Source of the DNA: Lantana camara
Taxonomy: Eukaryota > Streptophyta > Magnoliopsida > Lamiales > Verbenaceae
Length of the DNA stretch: 64,000 nucleotides
Assembly (NCBI GenBank): GCA_037501455.1
Contig: CM074855.1
Span: 31,591,001 to 31,655,000, forward strand
Direction: 5' to 3'
Position numbers and translations under genes: made by a program. Every line of letters begins with the position of its first letter. The first letter of the stretch is position 1. The notes beneath the pieces were generated by a model. That model was not told where the DNA came from, did no database searches, and was given only the letters and a program-made list of their open reading frames with translations. This document shows positions 1 through 11,780 of this stretch, piece after piece.

Positions 1-9
1 ATCGAGGAG

Positions 10-1092
10 TTGTTCAATATTCTGCAGGGTTCTAAGGTTTACTCCAAGTTAGATTTGAGGCAGGGTTACTACCGACTGCGAATCAGGGAGGAGGATATTC
101 CGAAGACTGGGTTCAATACTAGATATGGGCATTTTGAGTTCGTCGTGATGCCTTTTGGGTTAACAAATGCTCCAGCCGTGTTCATGGATATGATACATCG
201 AGTGTTCAGGAAATTTCTCAATAAGTTCATGGTAATCTTTATAGACGATATTCTGGTGTACTCAAAGTCGGCTGAGGAGCATGTAGAGCATCTCCGGATG
301 ATTTTAGAAACTTTAATAGAACACAAGCTCTATGCCAAGTTCAGTAAATGTGAATTTTGAATTGACAGGGTTATATTTCTGGGCCAGATAATCTCGGGTA
401 ACAGAATTAAAATCGATCCATCGAAAGTTGAATCCGTGCTACGTTGGGAGAGACCGAGAAACACTTCAGAGATCAGAAGTTTCCTTGGACTAGAAGGATA
501 CTACCGCAGGTTTGTAAAGGACTTCTCTAAGATTGCGGCTACGCTAACCCATCTAACTAAGAAAGAGGTGAAGTTCGAGTGGGATGATAAGTGTGAAGCA
601 AGTTTTCAGACGTTGAAGGTGAAGTTGACCTCGACACCAGTCCTTACCCTACCCGAGGGCACTGAGGGTTATACAGTTTACACGGATGCTTCAAAAGAGG
701 GTCTCGGTTATGTTTTAATACAGCATGGTAGAGTGGTAGCTTATGCTTCAAGGAAGTTGATGGAGCATGAGAAGAATTACCCTACCCACGATCTCGAATT
801 AGCTGTCGTTGTGTTGGCTTTGAGGAAGTGGCGACACTATCTATACGGTGCAACCTTCGAGGTGTTTACGGATCACCGAAGCCTCAAGTATCTCTTTTCT
901 CAAAAGGATTTAAACTTGAGACAGAGGCATTGGATGGAGTTATTAGAGGATTATGATTGTACCATTCAATACCATCCGGGTACAGCAAATGTGGTAGTTG
1001 ATGCCTTGAGTAGAAAGGCGAGTATGTCTTATTTTGGAAGTAGGTTCTTCAAGTTGTGGTTCAGAGATCTTGGTTTCGGGAACTTGGTTGGC
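10..1092 (+). pseudogene. pol: pol: reverse transcriptase and RNase H (broken)
   Basis: Codes for the fingers/palm of RT and the RNase H domain of a Ty3 polyprotein. The frame starts outside the window. The first RT catalytic Asp lies in [10 protein letters not shown] (about residue 15 of the visible frame) and the FIDD catalytic box at about residues 77-80. A TGA at 358-360 replaces what is normally Trp in this family (NF-stop-ID for NFWID), fitting a G-to-A change; the same frame then continues from 361. RNase H shows YTDAS, the HDLELA glutamate region, FTDHRSL and the closing DALSRK. The frame is lost around 1030-1095, in the linker to integrase. Confidence 0.9.
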
Positions 1093-1095
1093 TAA

Positions 1096-2566
1096 TCTTA
1101 CAATAATACAGGACTTGAAACAGCAGTTGCTAGAAGCTCAAGCTTCGGATGCGGAAATTCAGAAGTTGGTAGCTCGTTCTAGAGATGACCCGAATTCTAA
1201 GTTTGAATTCGATGACTCTGGTTTGTTAAGGTTTGAAGCGGGAATATGTGTCCCAAAGGAGCTCAAGAGAATTATACTTGAGGAGGCACATCACCCGAGG
1301 TACTTGACTCATCCCGGAGGTACGAAGATGTATCGGGACCTAAAAGAGAAATTCTGGGGGAATGGTAAAAAAAAGGGACGTCAAGAACTTCGTGAAGCGA
1401 TGTCTAACGTGTTAAAAGGTGAAGACTGAGCACCAGAAGACGGGAGGAACCCTCCAACTGCTTCCTATTCTCGAGTGGAAGTGGGAGCAAATGACGATGG
1501 ACTTTGTGTCCAGTTTGCCCAGAGTTAAAGGAAGGTATGATGGAATAAGGGTAATTGTCGATAGATTGACTAAGTCTGCCCATTTCGTCAAGGTTCGAAT
1601 GTCTGAGAAAGTTCCAAAACTAGCCGAGTTATATGTCTGGGAGATTGTAAGGTTACACGGAGTTCCTGGCTAGTATTGTTTCAGATCGAGATCCACGGTT
1701 CACTTCAGTCTTTTGCCAGAATCTTTAGAAGTGTTTGGGCACCAAGCTTAGCACCGCTTCGCATCCTCAAACAGACGGTCAGTCAGAAAGGTTAATTCAG
1801 TATCTTGAGGATATGCTTAGAGCGTGTGTCTTGGATTTTCAGGATAAGTGGAACGAGCACCAGGCTTTGGTCGAATTTGCTTATAATAATAGTTATAAAG
1901 GATCGAGTAAGATGGCTCTGTACACAGCACTTTATGGAAAAAAGTGCTGGTCTCCTTTGTTTTGGGATATCGAGGATTGGGGATGGACCGAAGAGAATAA
2001 ACTCGAAAGGGCGGAACCCAAGGAAAAAATTGCTGCCACTATCGAAAAGGTCCATAAAATTTGATAGAGAGTGAAAGTGTCTCAGGCTTGTCAGAAGAGC
2101 TACGCCGATAAGAGAAGATGGCCCTTAGAGTTTGAAGTCAGAGATCGAGTCTTTCTAAAATCATCTCCCAGAAAGGGCTTCACTCGAATAGGTAAAGGAG
2201 GAAAGCTTAGTCCACGATACCTTGGGCCGTTTGAGATTTTGGAAAGAATTGGAGAAATGGTGTATAGATTGGATTTACCACCAAGTTTAACCGGGATACA
2301 CGTTTCACTTTTCTCAACTTCGTAAGTTTTGTCCCGATGAGTCTACCATTCTTCCAGTCGAAGAAGTTCAGATAGAGCCGAATTTGACAATAGAGAAGCA
2401 CCCGGTTGCAATTCAGGATCAGAAGATGCAAGAATTGAGGAACCAGCAGATTCCTTTGGTCAGGGTACTTTGGGGAGATCAGAAATCTAAGGAATCGACT
2501 TGGGAAACCGAGGATAAGATGAGGAGGTTATATCCGGAGTTGTTTGAGGACTCGGTTCGGACTTGA
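1096..2566 (+). pseudogene. pol: pol: integrase and chromo-like C-terminus (broken)
   Basis: Integrase core and tail in several frames. The HPGGTKMYRDLKEKFW segment of the zinc-binding region is intact, then an A-rich run near 1367-1376 shifts the frame. The catalytic triad can be followed in TMDFVSSLPR, VSDRDPRFTS and HPQTDGQSERLIQYLE. There is a frameshift near 1670, a TAG near 1727-1729, adjacent TGA and TAG at 2062-2067, and a further frameshift near 2300. The last 60 codons (IPLVRVLWGDQ, ESTWETEDKM, YPELF) resemble the chromo-like end of chromoviral integrases. At least six lesions are visible, so this is an old copy. Confidence 0.88.
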
Positions 2567-2582
2567 AGACAAGTCCTTTTTA

Positions 2583-2593
2583 TAGGGGGAGAT
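2583..2593 (+). other. Polypurine tract of Ty3 #1
   Basis: TAGGGGGAGAT lies directly before the 3' LTR start at 2594, the normal place for the plus-strand primer of an LTR element. It fixes the element as plus-strand and marks the LTR boundary. Confidence 0.85.
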
Positions 2594-5166
2594 TGTGACA
2601 CCCCGACTTCTCGGCTGTACAGGTATGACGTACGTGCGCGATTTAAATTATTTAAATCCATATTCTTTACTTATTTTATATTCTTATCTTTAATATCTTT
2701 TGAAATTTGAATTTTCTTATTTGAATACTTATGTCATTTTGTTGAGATTTGCTTTGTTTATGCTCGATTTGTGATCCAAATTCCGTGTTATGTGTTATGA
2801 ACTTGAATATGTGCTCGTTATATGTTTTTGGATATGTTTGTTGAGCTTTCGGAGTGTTTGTTTCATTTGGAAACTAAAGGAGGCTAAAACATTTTTAGCG
2901 CACCTTGGGTTCCGATTTGTGTAACTTGAGCTCGAGAATTCGGATTCGAATTCTGTCATTTCCGTTGGACTCATTCCAATGATTCGGGTGCAATGGACTA
3001 AGCCTCATATTTTTCTAACCTCGTTTGATACTCCAAAATTCAACCGAAATAAGCTACTTGTGCCAAGATGACCACCTTTCACTTATTTGCACTTTAGTCC
3101 CTCAATTCTTAACATATTATCTTCAAACCTGGTCCCACCATCCACTAGCATAATACACCATGCTTCCTTGCCTCCTTCATCTCGGTATACACAAGCCAAA
3201 GGGAAGGAGAATCTGAAAATTTGGAGATTTAAATCGTATTTTCGCCACTTTTCCCCAAGGGAGGAATTTGAGCTCATTTCTCCATTTCCTTCCATCTTCT
3301 TCAAGAGGTAAGCTTGTATTTGTTATGTACATGCTTATATGATCATGTTGAACCATTAATTTCATGATTTGAGCTAAGTTTTATGAATCTATGAAGCATG
3401 GATTAATTTTTGAGGGTTTGTGGATCTCTTGCAATTCATGGAGTTATGCTTTGATTTGAAGATGTGTATATGTTCTCTTATGCCTCTAACATGATTATAT
3501 GACCCCCCTCTGATTATGATTAAGTATGATGATTGTTTCCATTGTTCAACTTCAAGCTTTTTGCATGAGATAAGTTGATATGTATGGCTTCCTTGCTCAC
3601 TTTCTTGAGCTTGATGATTTGGGAGAAGTTGGGATATGTTTTTTCATGAATTGGATGCTTAAATATGGGTAGTTGTTGTTGCTCTGAGCTGCTGTGTGCT
3701 TTCCCTGTTTTGGTTCCCCTATTCGAACGTAGTTGCTGTATTTTTTTTTTTTTCGGAGAAGAAAGGGTAACACGACCATGTTGGGTTTGAACGTGAATTA
3801 GACATGGCCGTGTTGGGAGTTCGATTTGGGATGAAATATTTTTATAAAATCAGATATGGCCATTTCCACTTTGCCCTAAAAATCGGCATGGCCGTGTCAA
3901 GGTCTCGAGGTGGGCTACTGATTTTGATTTTAATCGAACACGGCTATGTCCATTTTGAACTGATTTTGAACACAGCCATGTCATTTGAATGCAGTGGTGG
4001 CGGTTGTTCGTTTTATGATTTCGATGTCTTTTTTCATGCTTTCTTATTCTTATAAGACTCGTATGCAACATTAGTTTGTTATATTACGTGTTATATACAT
4101 TGTTTTGAATATATGACTCCATTCCATATGAATTATATGAGTATGAATTGGTATGATCTAATTGGTATGTTTATGCATTTCACTTGCATTCACAAGCATT
4201 GCTGGGCGTTTATTTGGTTCATATTTAAGTCTAAGTCTCGGGTCTTGCCTTATTGTGTTTCAGAGCCTCTTCTGGATGTTCAGGAGCCCGAGGTCTAGGT
4301 GTTGGTCACCCATTTTGATCCTACTTCTGTTTCCTTTTGTTATGGTGAGGTTTAGGAATTTTGTACTAGTTATTAACCTATGGCCATTATGTGATGATTT
4401 GTCACCCGTATGTGAACCTATAAGCTATAATTAAATACGAGTGTTTAAGATATGTTTATGATTTTGCGGAAATGCTTGAGCTTTATGGAAGTGGTATATA
4501 TAAGCATATATAAGCTTGAGTTTTGAAATCTTTTTATACATTTATGTTTTAAGGGAGTTGTGCCCTGAAACATGGGAATTTTGTTCGTTATTGTATGTTG
4601 GGCCCCGAGAACTGTGGGTAAGGAATGCCCGGGACTGCAAGGGCCATCGGGTTTGGCCTTTATGTGGTTCCCTTTTTTGAGATATTCACGTGCGACTTAT
4701 GGATGTTGAGAAGGCGTGGTATCTTGAGCCCTCGGTTGTTAACCAGGGAAGGCATATCGTGGGTTCGCTACCCCGTATGTTTTTGGTAATGTAGGTGGAG
4801 AGGGTTTGATTCCCTAAACACCATGGTTGTGAGGTTGGATTATGTTATGATTTTGGTTTTATGTGATTTTTTGAGGAGTTAAAGGGAAGTCAGTTCTCGC
4901 CGGACATTTGTTTATGTTATGCTTTGGTAGATTATGAGCCCGGACAGGTTTCTTTTATGTATAGTAGTTACCTTTTTGGAAAATAATTTGGTATTTAAAA
5001 CCCTAGTCTTGATTCATGACATTCACTTTGATATATGCTCTGCTTATATTATACTTATACATGTGTGGGTGTGTGTTTAGCCCCCTCACTCAGTCGAGTT
5101 GTTGACTGACCCCCTCTCTTTTTCCACCTTCAGTGCAGGTTGTCTCGAGTTAGGCGGGAAAGTATG
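2594..5166 (+). repeat. 3' LTR of Ty3 #1, first part
   Basis: Starts TGTGACACCCC after the polypurine tract and runs to the LARD insertion. It contains, in order: a conserved block (TTTTTAGCGCACCTTGGGTTCC, 2892-2913), a donor-like AG|GTAAGC at 3307/3308, a palindrome array (3767-3983), an exon-like block from TTTCAG (ends 4263) to ATG|GTGAGG (4344/4345), a CAGTC..GACTG stem-loop (5090-5109), and a pyrimidine tract with TGCAG near 5138. No ORF here looks real. The 2.5 kb is LTR only. Confidence 0.85.
3767..3983 (+). repeat. Decayed palindrome array in Ty3 #1 LTR
   Basis: Six short dyads with a GGCC-like centre: 3769-3782, 3801-3814 (GACATGGCCGTGTT), around 3854-3866, 3885-3898 (GGCATGGCCGTGTC), 3936-3951 and 3968-3983. 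Most differences between arms are C/T or G/A, as expected if an original ACACGGCCGTGT lost CpG sites by deamination. It sits in the same relative place as the cleaner arrays in the other gypsy LTRs. Confidence 0.7.
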
Positions 5167-8100
5167 TCTAACACCCCAAACGGAGGATGCCACATCCCCC
5201 GCACTAGGACCCCGACCCGGTCATGAAATAGAAAGTCCATGCCCGAATCCGAATCATAGCGAACGGGAGACCCACTCATACACTAGGTTAGGCAGATCTA
5301 ACTCGACAAACTCAGAGTGCGGAAGCAATTAAAACCAACAACAATAGATAGCGGAAGCATTTAAAACAAAACATGCAAGGCAAGTGACGGGTTCAACTAG
5401 CATAGATACCTAGTCCCGAATCTCAAATCATCGTAACGTAATTAACCAATATAATTATCATCAGAATACCCAATTACATCCAAATACTAACATACTAACC
5501 CAACGGATTTAAGTCTAAGTAGAGCATAAAATATAATCTCCAAAAGCGAAATAAGAATGCATAACATAAATAGAGTATGTGACAAATGCATCCTAACACC
5601 TACTAGACTGACAAGTGTGACTCCGAAGACTCACTTCCGCCTAGCTCAAGCCAAAAGAATCCTGCAAACTAAAAGATAAAATGAGGTGTCAGTCAACTGA
5701 TTGAGTGAGGGGGCTAACGCACACCCACTGTATATATATATATAGAGCATAGCACATATCAGAAGGGTGGACTCATGAACCGGAGATAGGTGTTGCATAC
5801 CAAAGACATTTCCAAAAGTACCCAAAAGATAGTCATAAGTATAAGTTTTAGAAAACATTTCAGAAACTCTATCTCGATTCGTGATTCCCAGACAGAACAG
5901 ATCACATGCTCGACGAGTACGAGCTTCCTACCTTTACTCCTCAGAACATATCAAATCATAGAATACAAAAATCAATCCAACCGCTACACCAATGATGGAG
6001 GAGATGTACAGTCCCCAAACCATCTAGAACATACACACCCTCAAGGGGTAGCGAACCCACAAGAGTCCTCCCTGGCCTTAGCCGAAGGCTCAAGATACCA
6101 CGTCTCCCTCATCACCCTAAGGTCGCGCAATGATATCTCAAATGGAACTACGCACAGGTATATCCCCGATGGCCTTAACAGTCTCGGGGGCTCCTTACCC
6201 ATAGCTCCTTGGAACTACGCACAGGTATATCCCCGACGGCCCTAACCGTCCCGAGGGCTCCTTACCTATAGCTCCTCGGATCCACATACAAACATACATA
6301 CATACAGATGCCAATATTTCATGGCCAACTCGCTACAGAACATAACGTAACATACTTTTCAAAACAGATTACATATGCCTTCATATCTAATTTTCCAAAA
6401 CAGAGTTGATTCACAAGGTCATAAACATATCATATCCAACACATACGTATATATAATAGATATACTCGCATGCAAGGGTTGAAATCAGCATATCAAGGCC
6501 ATAGGTCGCATAACTATACAAAATCCTAAACCTCACCTCGTGAAAGTAGAGTCTGAGAATGTGAAGGGCCAAACACTCTAAACCTCGGGCCCACCGGCAC
6601 CACCAAACTCTTTGATAAGACATACAGAAGCCCAGACTTAGACTCTATATGAACCAAACAAGATGCACGGCGTTGCTCAACATGATCGTGGTTATGCATA
6701 AGTGTTCATGTTGTGCTTGGATAAGGTGTTGTGGTCATTCAAGGCATATCAATGCTCAACAAGGTCATATTTACAAGCAACCAACATGCAATTCCATATC
6801 CAAAGATGCAAGATCAATTTAAGAAGTCAATGTATTCACAAAATACATATTAAATCATCCAATGTCACAGGGTTCAATTATAATATTAGAATTAAGCATC
6901 AAGTTCATGTCGAGTTATAAAGTGCATAAGTAAGAGCAACTTGATCATATAAACATACAAAGTTGTTGTAGGTAGATGGCATGCTTGATACAAATAAAGA
7001 GTGCATTTAATTCACTTAAGATCATACTTTACAACTTCACAACATGTTTGGTACACAAGCTCAAGTCACATTCATAGTTTCATAAGTATTACACTTACAT
7101 CCCCTAAGTCATTTATAAAAGTTTAGAATTATTACACGTACATCCCCTTAGTTGATTGCTAAGCATAATTGTTCGTTTAAAGTGTTTATACAATTATTCA
7201 ACTAGGAATTAATTACTTACAAACATGACAATTATCAATTTATCGTAATTCATAATATACCATTTTCAAGTAGTAAGAGTAAATCAAGATATTACAATTC
7301 TAACTCCTATCATGCATCAAGTCTCAAGTTGTTCAAGCATCATTCATGTATCTTAATTTAATATTGGAAACACAATTTACAACGAACATAACATTGAGAA
7401 CGTCTCAAATCCATATAGAGAAATCACAACATGTTCGTTCTTCTAAAATATCCTTCAAGTTCATTTAGTCACGTAAAAGATTAGTTTCTAAATATTACAC
7501 TAACACACCTTCATACTTAACAAATAGCGTAAATTCATCACATCGGAATTCAAATTGTAAATCGAAACATTCATGCATATCACAATTCATTCAATACATA
7601 TTTTTGAATATAATTGGAATACATCTCGATCAACAAACCAACAATAAACAATTTATTTGCACTTAAAACAATTAATTCAAATAATCACAATTACGCAAAA
7701 TAATTCGTAATAAATAGATCGAGTGTTCGATTAACGAATGGAAAGTGGCGTTTAACTCACCACAACGAGACGAACATTCTGACCAGACGCCGCCGGAACG
7801 CCACCACTGTAGCCGCCAGAATTTGGCCGGACCGCCGCCGGGCATCCGCCGAAGGTCGCCGGAAAAATCCCGAAAAATCATTCCTGAATAAAGTCTTCGT
7901 GCCCGTTCCGAATCCTCGATCAATTTCTGGAAATTCCAAGTCAATCTCCTCCAATTTTAGATCTACGAACACGAAAACCCTAAATCTTCAAACTCAAATT
8001 ACTTCCAAACCGGTGAACCAAAATGCGATCCGTAAAAGCCATTGTCTTACCCATGACGAGCTCTTCGAAAGCCCTAAGCTAGCTCGCCGGAAAAATCCTC

Positions 8101-8785
8101 GGAGCTAGCGCCGCCGTTGCACCGCCACTTTGCCGCCGCGATCCGCCACCAAACCACAAAATCTGGAGTCGCCTGATCACAGGCCACTAGTTCTCGTCGT
8201 TCCGAACAACTTTTGTGAAGAGCCCGAGGCCAAAAGATAGCCGGAAAAGGCCCCCGTTGGCCGCTGAAATTTCTGCCGCCGCCCACGTCGCCGGAACCAC
8301 CACCTACGGCCAAGATCTGGTTAAATTGATGCCAGAAATGAACTCAGGGGGTCGAAAAACCTTGGAAACCATCAAGCCCCATCGAAAACCACCGCCGGAA
8401 GGTGGCGAAACCCGTCGCTACAGTAACTCGCGCCGCCACCGCGAGTTTTGGGCAGCGCGTGCGGCGCCGTCTCTGCTCCGATGGCCGTGCCACCGACGTC
8501 AAACGAAGTGCCTGGAAGTCTACTTTCTGGGCATGTGGCGCGTGTAACAAGGAGGTGGCCGGAAACCGCCGCGGAACGCCGGCGAAGTGGCGGCGGTCTG
8601 ACAGCTCCGCCGCTGCTACTGAAATCTGGCCATAACTCCACCACCGTTCATCGTTAGGCTGTGAAATTGGTACTCTTGTGTCGGTCTCACCGAGATAATC
8701 GAAATGGACTATTCGTTTGTTGAATTTCGTCGAGAAACGATCGAGTTATGGGCTCGTAACCGAAGCCGCGCATAGTGACTCGCGG

Positions 8786-8820
<35 letters not shown>

Positions 8821-9373
8821 AAGGAGATTGGGAGAAATATGTCTTGTACACAAGCTATATACAACCGGGTATCCTTGTCGCGTAGCAAGTAATCGCGCAT
8901 ACAAATAATCGTAAATAAAATTGGTAAAGTTACGAACAAACATTCAAGCTCCGAATTAATTTTATAAATTAAAATGAAAGAGATAGATTTACCAATTAGA
9001 GTTTAATTCAATTTAATTTTAGAAACTTTTCGTACAAGTTAACGACACTTCGTAAACATACGATTGACTATTAATCTCAAGGAATTCAAGTAAACCGAAA
9101 TTAAACAAGTTAAGTAACATGATGGATTTAAAATCAACTTGACAATTATTTCATGGAATAAATTTGAATTAAACCCAATTAGACAGTTAGGGTTAAATAT
9201 GCGCGTAATTAATCAAGTTGGCAATTAATCTTAGAATAATTCGAATGAACACATATTAAATTGGATTTACATTAAATCACATAATTCAAGAACTCTTAAA
9301 TTAAACACACATAAGTGTAGAGAGTTACTTGTTAATATTGTCAGGACGCCCTTCGAGAATACGGGGCGTCACA
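5167..9373 (-). repeat. LARD 3' LTR (left copy, 4207 bp)
   Basis: Pairs with 11781-15901. It retains a segment of about 92 bp (near 7541-7632) that the other copy lost and has a shorter GA tract; those two events account exactly for the 86-bp length difference. On the minus strand it holds a GTAAGA donor-like site near 8053, an exon-like block ending CGAG|GTGAGG at 6537/6536, a TTTGCAG near 5662 and CTAGGCGG after it. A segment of about 70 bp is duplicated in tandem near 6142-6281. The GC-rich stretch 7780-8620 is rich in CCGCCGG words. Short ORFs here are not credible genes. Confidence 0.9.
8786..8821. repeat. (GA)n microsatellite in LARD left LTR
   Basis: Nearly pure GA dinucleotide run. 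The matching run in the right LTR (about 15308-15348) is 6 bp longer, so it has changed length since insertion. Confidence 0.9.
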
Positions 9374-9386
9374 ACCTTCCCCCCTT
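9374..9386 (-). other. LARD polypurine tract
   Basis: The plus strand reads ACCTTCCCCCCTT directly after the left LTR; its complement AAGGGGGGAAGGT is a polypurine tract abutting the 3' LTR of a minus-strand element. Confidence 0.85.
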
Positions 9387-11760
9387 AACAGAACCTGGTC
9401 CCCAGGTTCCCCTGCAAAAATGTAGATCCTCGAGTAGTAGTGCTCCAACCCTTCTCCGGAACTCACGTAAGATCATAACTCTAATGGTGAGGCTTACTCC
9501 TGTCATCTACACCGAACCTCCTTTAGGATGTCTTGTTATCGTCGAGGTCCGTGCGAGTACTTGGTCTAGTTATTCGAACTCGATCGGTCATATCCATGAT
9601 CGGATAGCTGCAACTGCTCCCAACCTCGTTGTCGTCTCATACTCGCCATTTGCAACCCGTAGTCAGATCAACGCGTAAAGCAACCACAACAAACAAGAGA
9701 GAATCCCATCTCTCAACACGTAAGTGAGAGAGTCTCGTCCCCCGAGCACATATAAAAGAGAGAACCCCGTCTCTCAAGCACATAATTGAGAGAACCCCGT
9801 CTCTCAAGCACATAATTGAGGGAACCCCGTCCCTCAACCTAAGTCGGGCAAATTCCAACATCTCCCACCATTCTAGTTTGAGAAAATCCAGCATTCCTCA
9901 AACCCCTAGATTCAAGAGAATCCAGCATCCCTGAATATCTAAGTACAAGAGAATCCAACATCTCTCACGCACAAAACTTAGAAAGATTCCAACATCTTTC
10001 TACCACATAAATAGAGAGAATCCTACATCTCTCCAACACATAAAAAGAGGGAACCTAAGGTCTCTCTTACACATAAATCCACTGATCAGTTATTCATACA
10101 TACACACATCATAGTAACACTTGACGAAAAGTATGCGATGCATGTTTGATGTACCTTATACAACTGATATCGGCGTCCCTTGAGTACAGATTCAACGTTC
10201 ATACCTCAACTCAAGGGGAATATCGCGATGGAATACCTATAAAATAGGGTTACAGTATGTATGTATGTTATATGAGAAGTTAGTGGGCAATCAATAGAGT
10301 TTTAAATCACATAGGCATGAATAGTTCAAATAAGTACATAACTCATTCATCATCTCAGCAACGGTTCATAACGAGTAGGAATTTCAAGTTACAATTACTA
10401 GATCAGGTATCCAAGTTATCACAATTAAAATAACAATAGTCAACACCCACATCAAGCAAAAAAAGATAAGAATATTTAAGCGATGCATGTATGCAAATGC
10501 CATGAATGCCTGGCGTACCGATCACCGTAGTGTCAAACTCTTGACAGGAAGTTGAGATGAAGTAGTAGGAGTTGTTTAAGCCGACAATGATGCAACCCTC
10601 GTCATCTGAACCTCTTTGTCTTGAGTCTTTTCATAAAGTGGTAACTCAGTAAAGCTCCTTTATCACCAAAGCCCTTATTAGACCGTAATCCTTGCTCAAC
10701 TAGAATCATCTTCAGTTTCTCCCAAGAATTCTCATTTGTGTGTTAAATCTTAGTCTGCTCGTCTTCAAGGAGTTGTCCATGATTCGTTTGTCAATTAGAT
10801 ATTTACCTCAGAATTTCGTTGGATGATTGTGGTGCTAAGTACTTCGCAAAGCAATCCATGGTATATAATTCTGAAACTTGAATAAAGTCTTTCGGCATCT
10901 AAGTGTTCTATCCCCACCTCAACAATGTCTTCCATCTCATCTTGAAGAAACACCCAAAGAGCTAACAACCAATCTTGTCTTGTCGTTCGTTAACTCTAAA
11001 TGGCACCAAAACCTTCAACACTCACCGATGGTTTGTAGCTCGTTGCTTAAGTAACATAGTTACCTATCCACATCCCTTGAACTTGATCGGATCTTATTTG
11101 ATCGGATTCTTCTACATTAACTCGTTTCTATCAACAAGGTGACTACTTCCAAATAAACGAATCATCAAGGCGAAAGCTCATCAAACTCCTTCAAAACGGT
11201 TCTACTTGATCAGATTCTCCTCCATTAACTCATTTCCTCAACAAGGTGTCTACTTCCAAATAAACGAATCCTCAAGGTTAAAATTCGTCAAACTTCATCT
11301 TTGAATTGACTTTAAGATAGTAAGTCAATATAGCAAATCTCATTCCTTCAACTCTGAACATTTTCATGAACATTGATCTTGGTAAAGAATCATTTCATCA
11401 TCGAATTATGGTGTGTTTTCGTTGTAGTACCAATAGGTAGTGTTGACGAAGGGAAATCTTAGGGTTGACTCATAGGGTACCTTGAAATTCAAACACTAAA
11501 TTCGATGCATGTGGGTTAGAGATGCAAATGAAATGTAACACATAAATCACGTAAATGCTACAATTAGTTGCAATTTATAAAGCACATAAAATAAGATGTT
11601 GCATAATCAGAGTCATAATGTGCACACAATCATATAATCACGGAACAATTCATGCCGAAGGGTCAAAATATCAAGTCAAACAAATGCAATGAGCAGTTAT
11701 TCCTATGCCGTACGACCTAGACAGACTCAACACGACTCAAGAGCTCGGTTTTGTAACCTG
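9387..11760 (-). other. LARD internal region, non-coding
   Basis: About 2.4 kb without a gag, protease, RT or integrase match in any frame. The end nearest the polypurine tract holds the stem-loop array at 9697-10045. A motif near 10479-10512 (minus: GGCATTCATGGCATTTGC) recurs in the internal regions of element G and the gag-only element. The rest (10513-11760) shows nothing I can name. Confidence 0.75.
9697..10045 (-). repeat. Array of stem-loops with matched stem changes (LARD)
   Basis: About ten units spaced 25-45 bp. Clear ones, plus-strand arms: GAGAGA/TCTCTC (9697-9714), GAGAGA/TCTCTC with loop ACCCCG (9758-9775), TTGAGAGA/TCTCTCAA (9786-9807), TTGAGGGA/TCCCTCAA (9816-9837), TTTGAG/CTCAAA (9877-9902), AGAGA/TCTCT (9948-9965), TAGAAAGAT/ATCTTTCTA (9979-10002), GAGAGA/TCTCTC (10014-10033). 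Loops are ACCCCG or ATCCAACA-like. Arms change together, which points to selection for pairing. A related array lies in element G at 49037-49255, also upstream of the 3' LTR. Confidence 0.8.
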
Positions 11761-11772
11761 GCTCTGATACCA
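11761..11772 (-). other. LARD primer-binding site (initiator Met tRNA)
   Basis: The minus strand reads TGGTATCAGAGC (continuing CAGG), 8 bases inside the right LTR. This is the standard plant primer-binding site for initiator-Met tRNA and shows that the right LTR is the 5' LTR. Confidence 0.92.
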
Positions 11773-11780
11773 CTCAAGGA

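Noticed and set aside
5790..6245. 151-codon ORF present in both LARD LTRs (also 12404-12859)
   Set aside because: Its conservation only reflects the LTR copies; it runs against the element's sense strand, across the internal 70-bp duplication, and shows no domain.
7780..8620. GC-rich CCGCCGG region in LARD LTRs as a coding exon
   Set aside because: All frames are open through composition, both LTR copies carry frame-changing differences, and no domain is visible.
11761..11772. tRNA gene suspected from TGGTATCAGAGC
   Set aside because: Only the 12-18 nt primer-binding site is present, next to an LTR; no tRNA fold.
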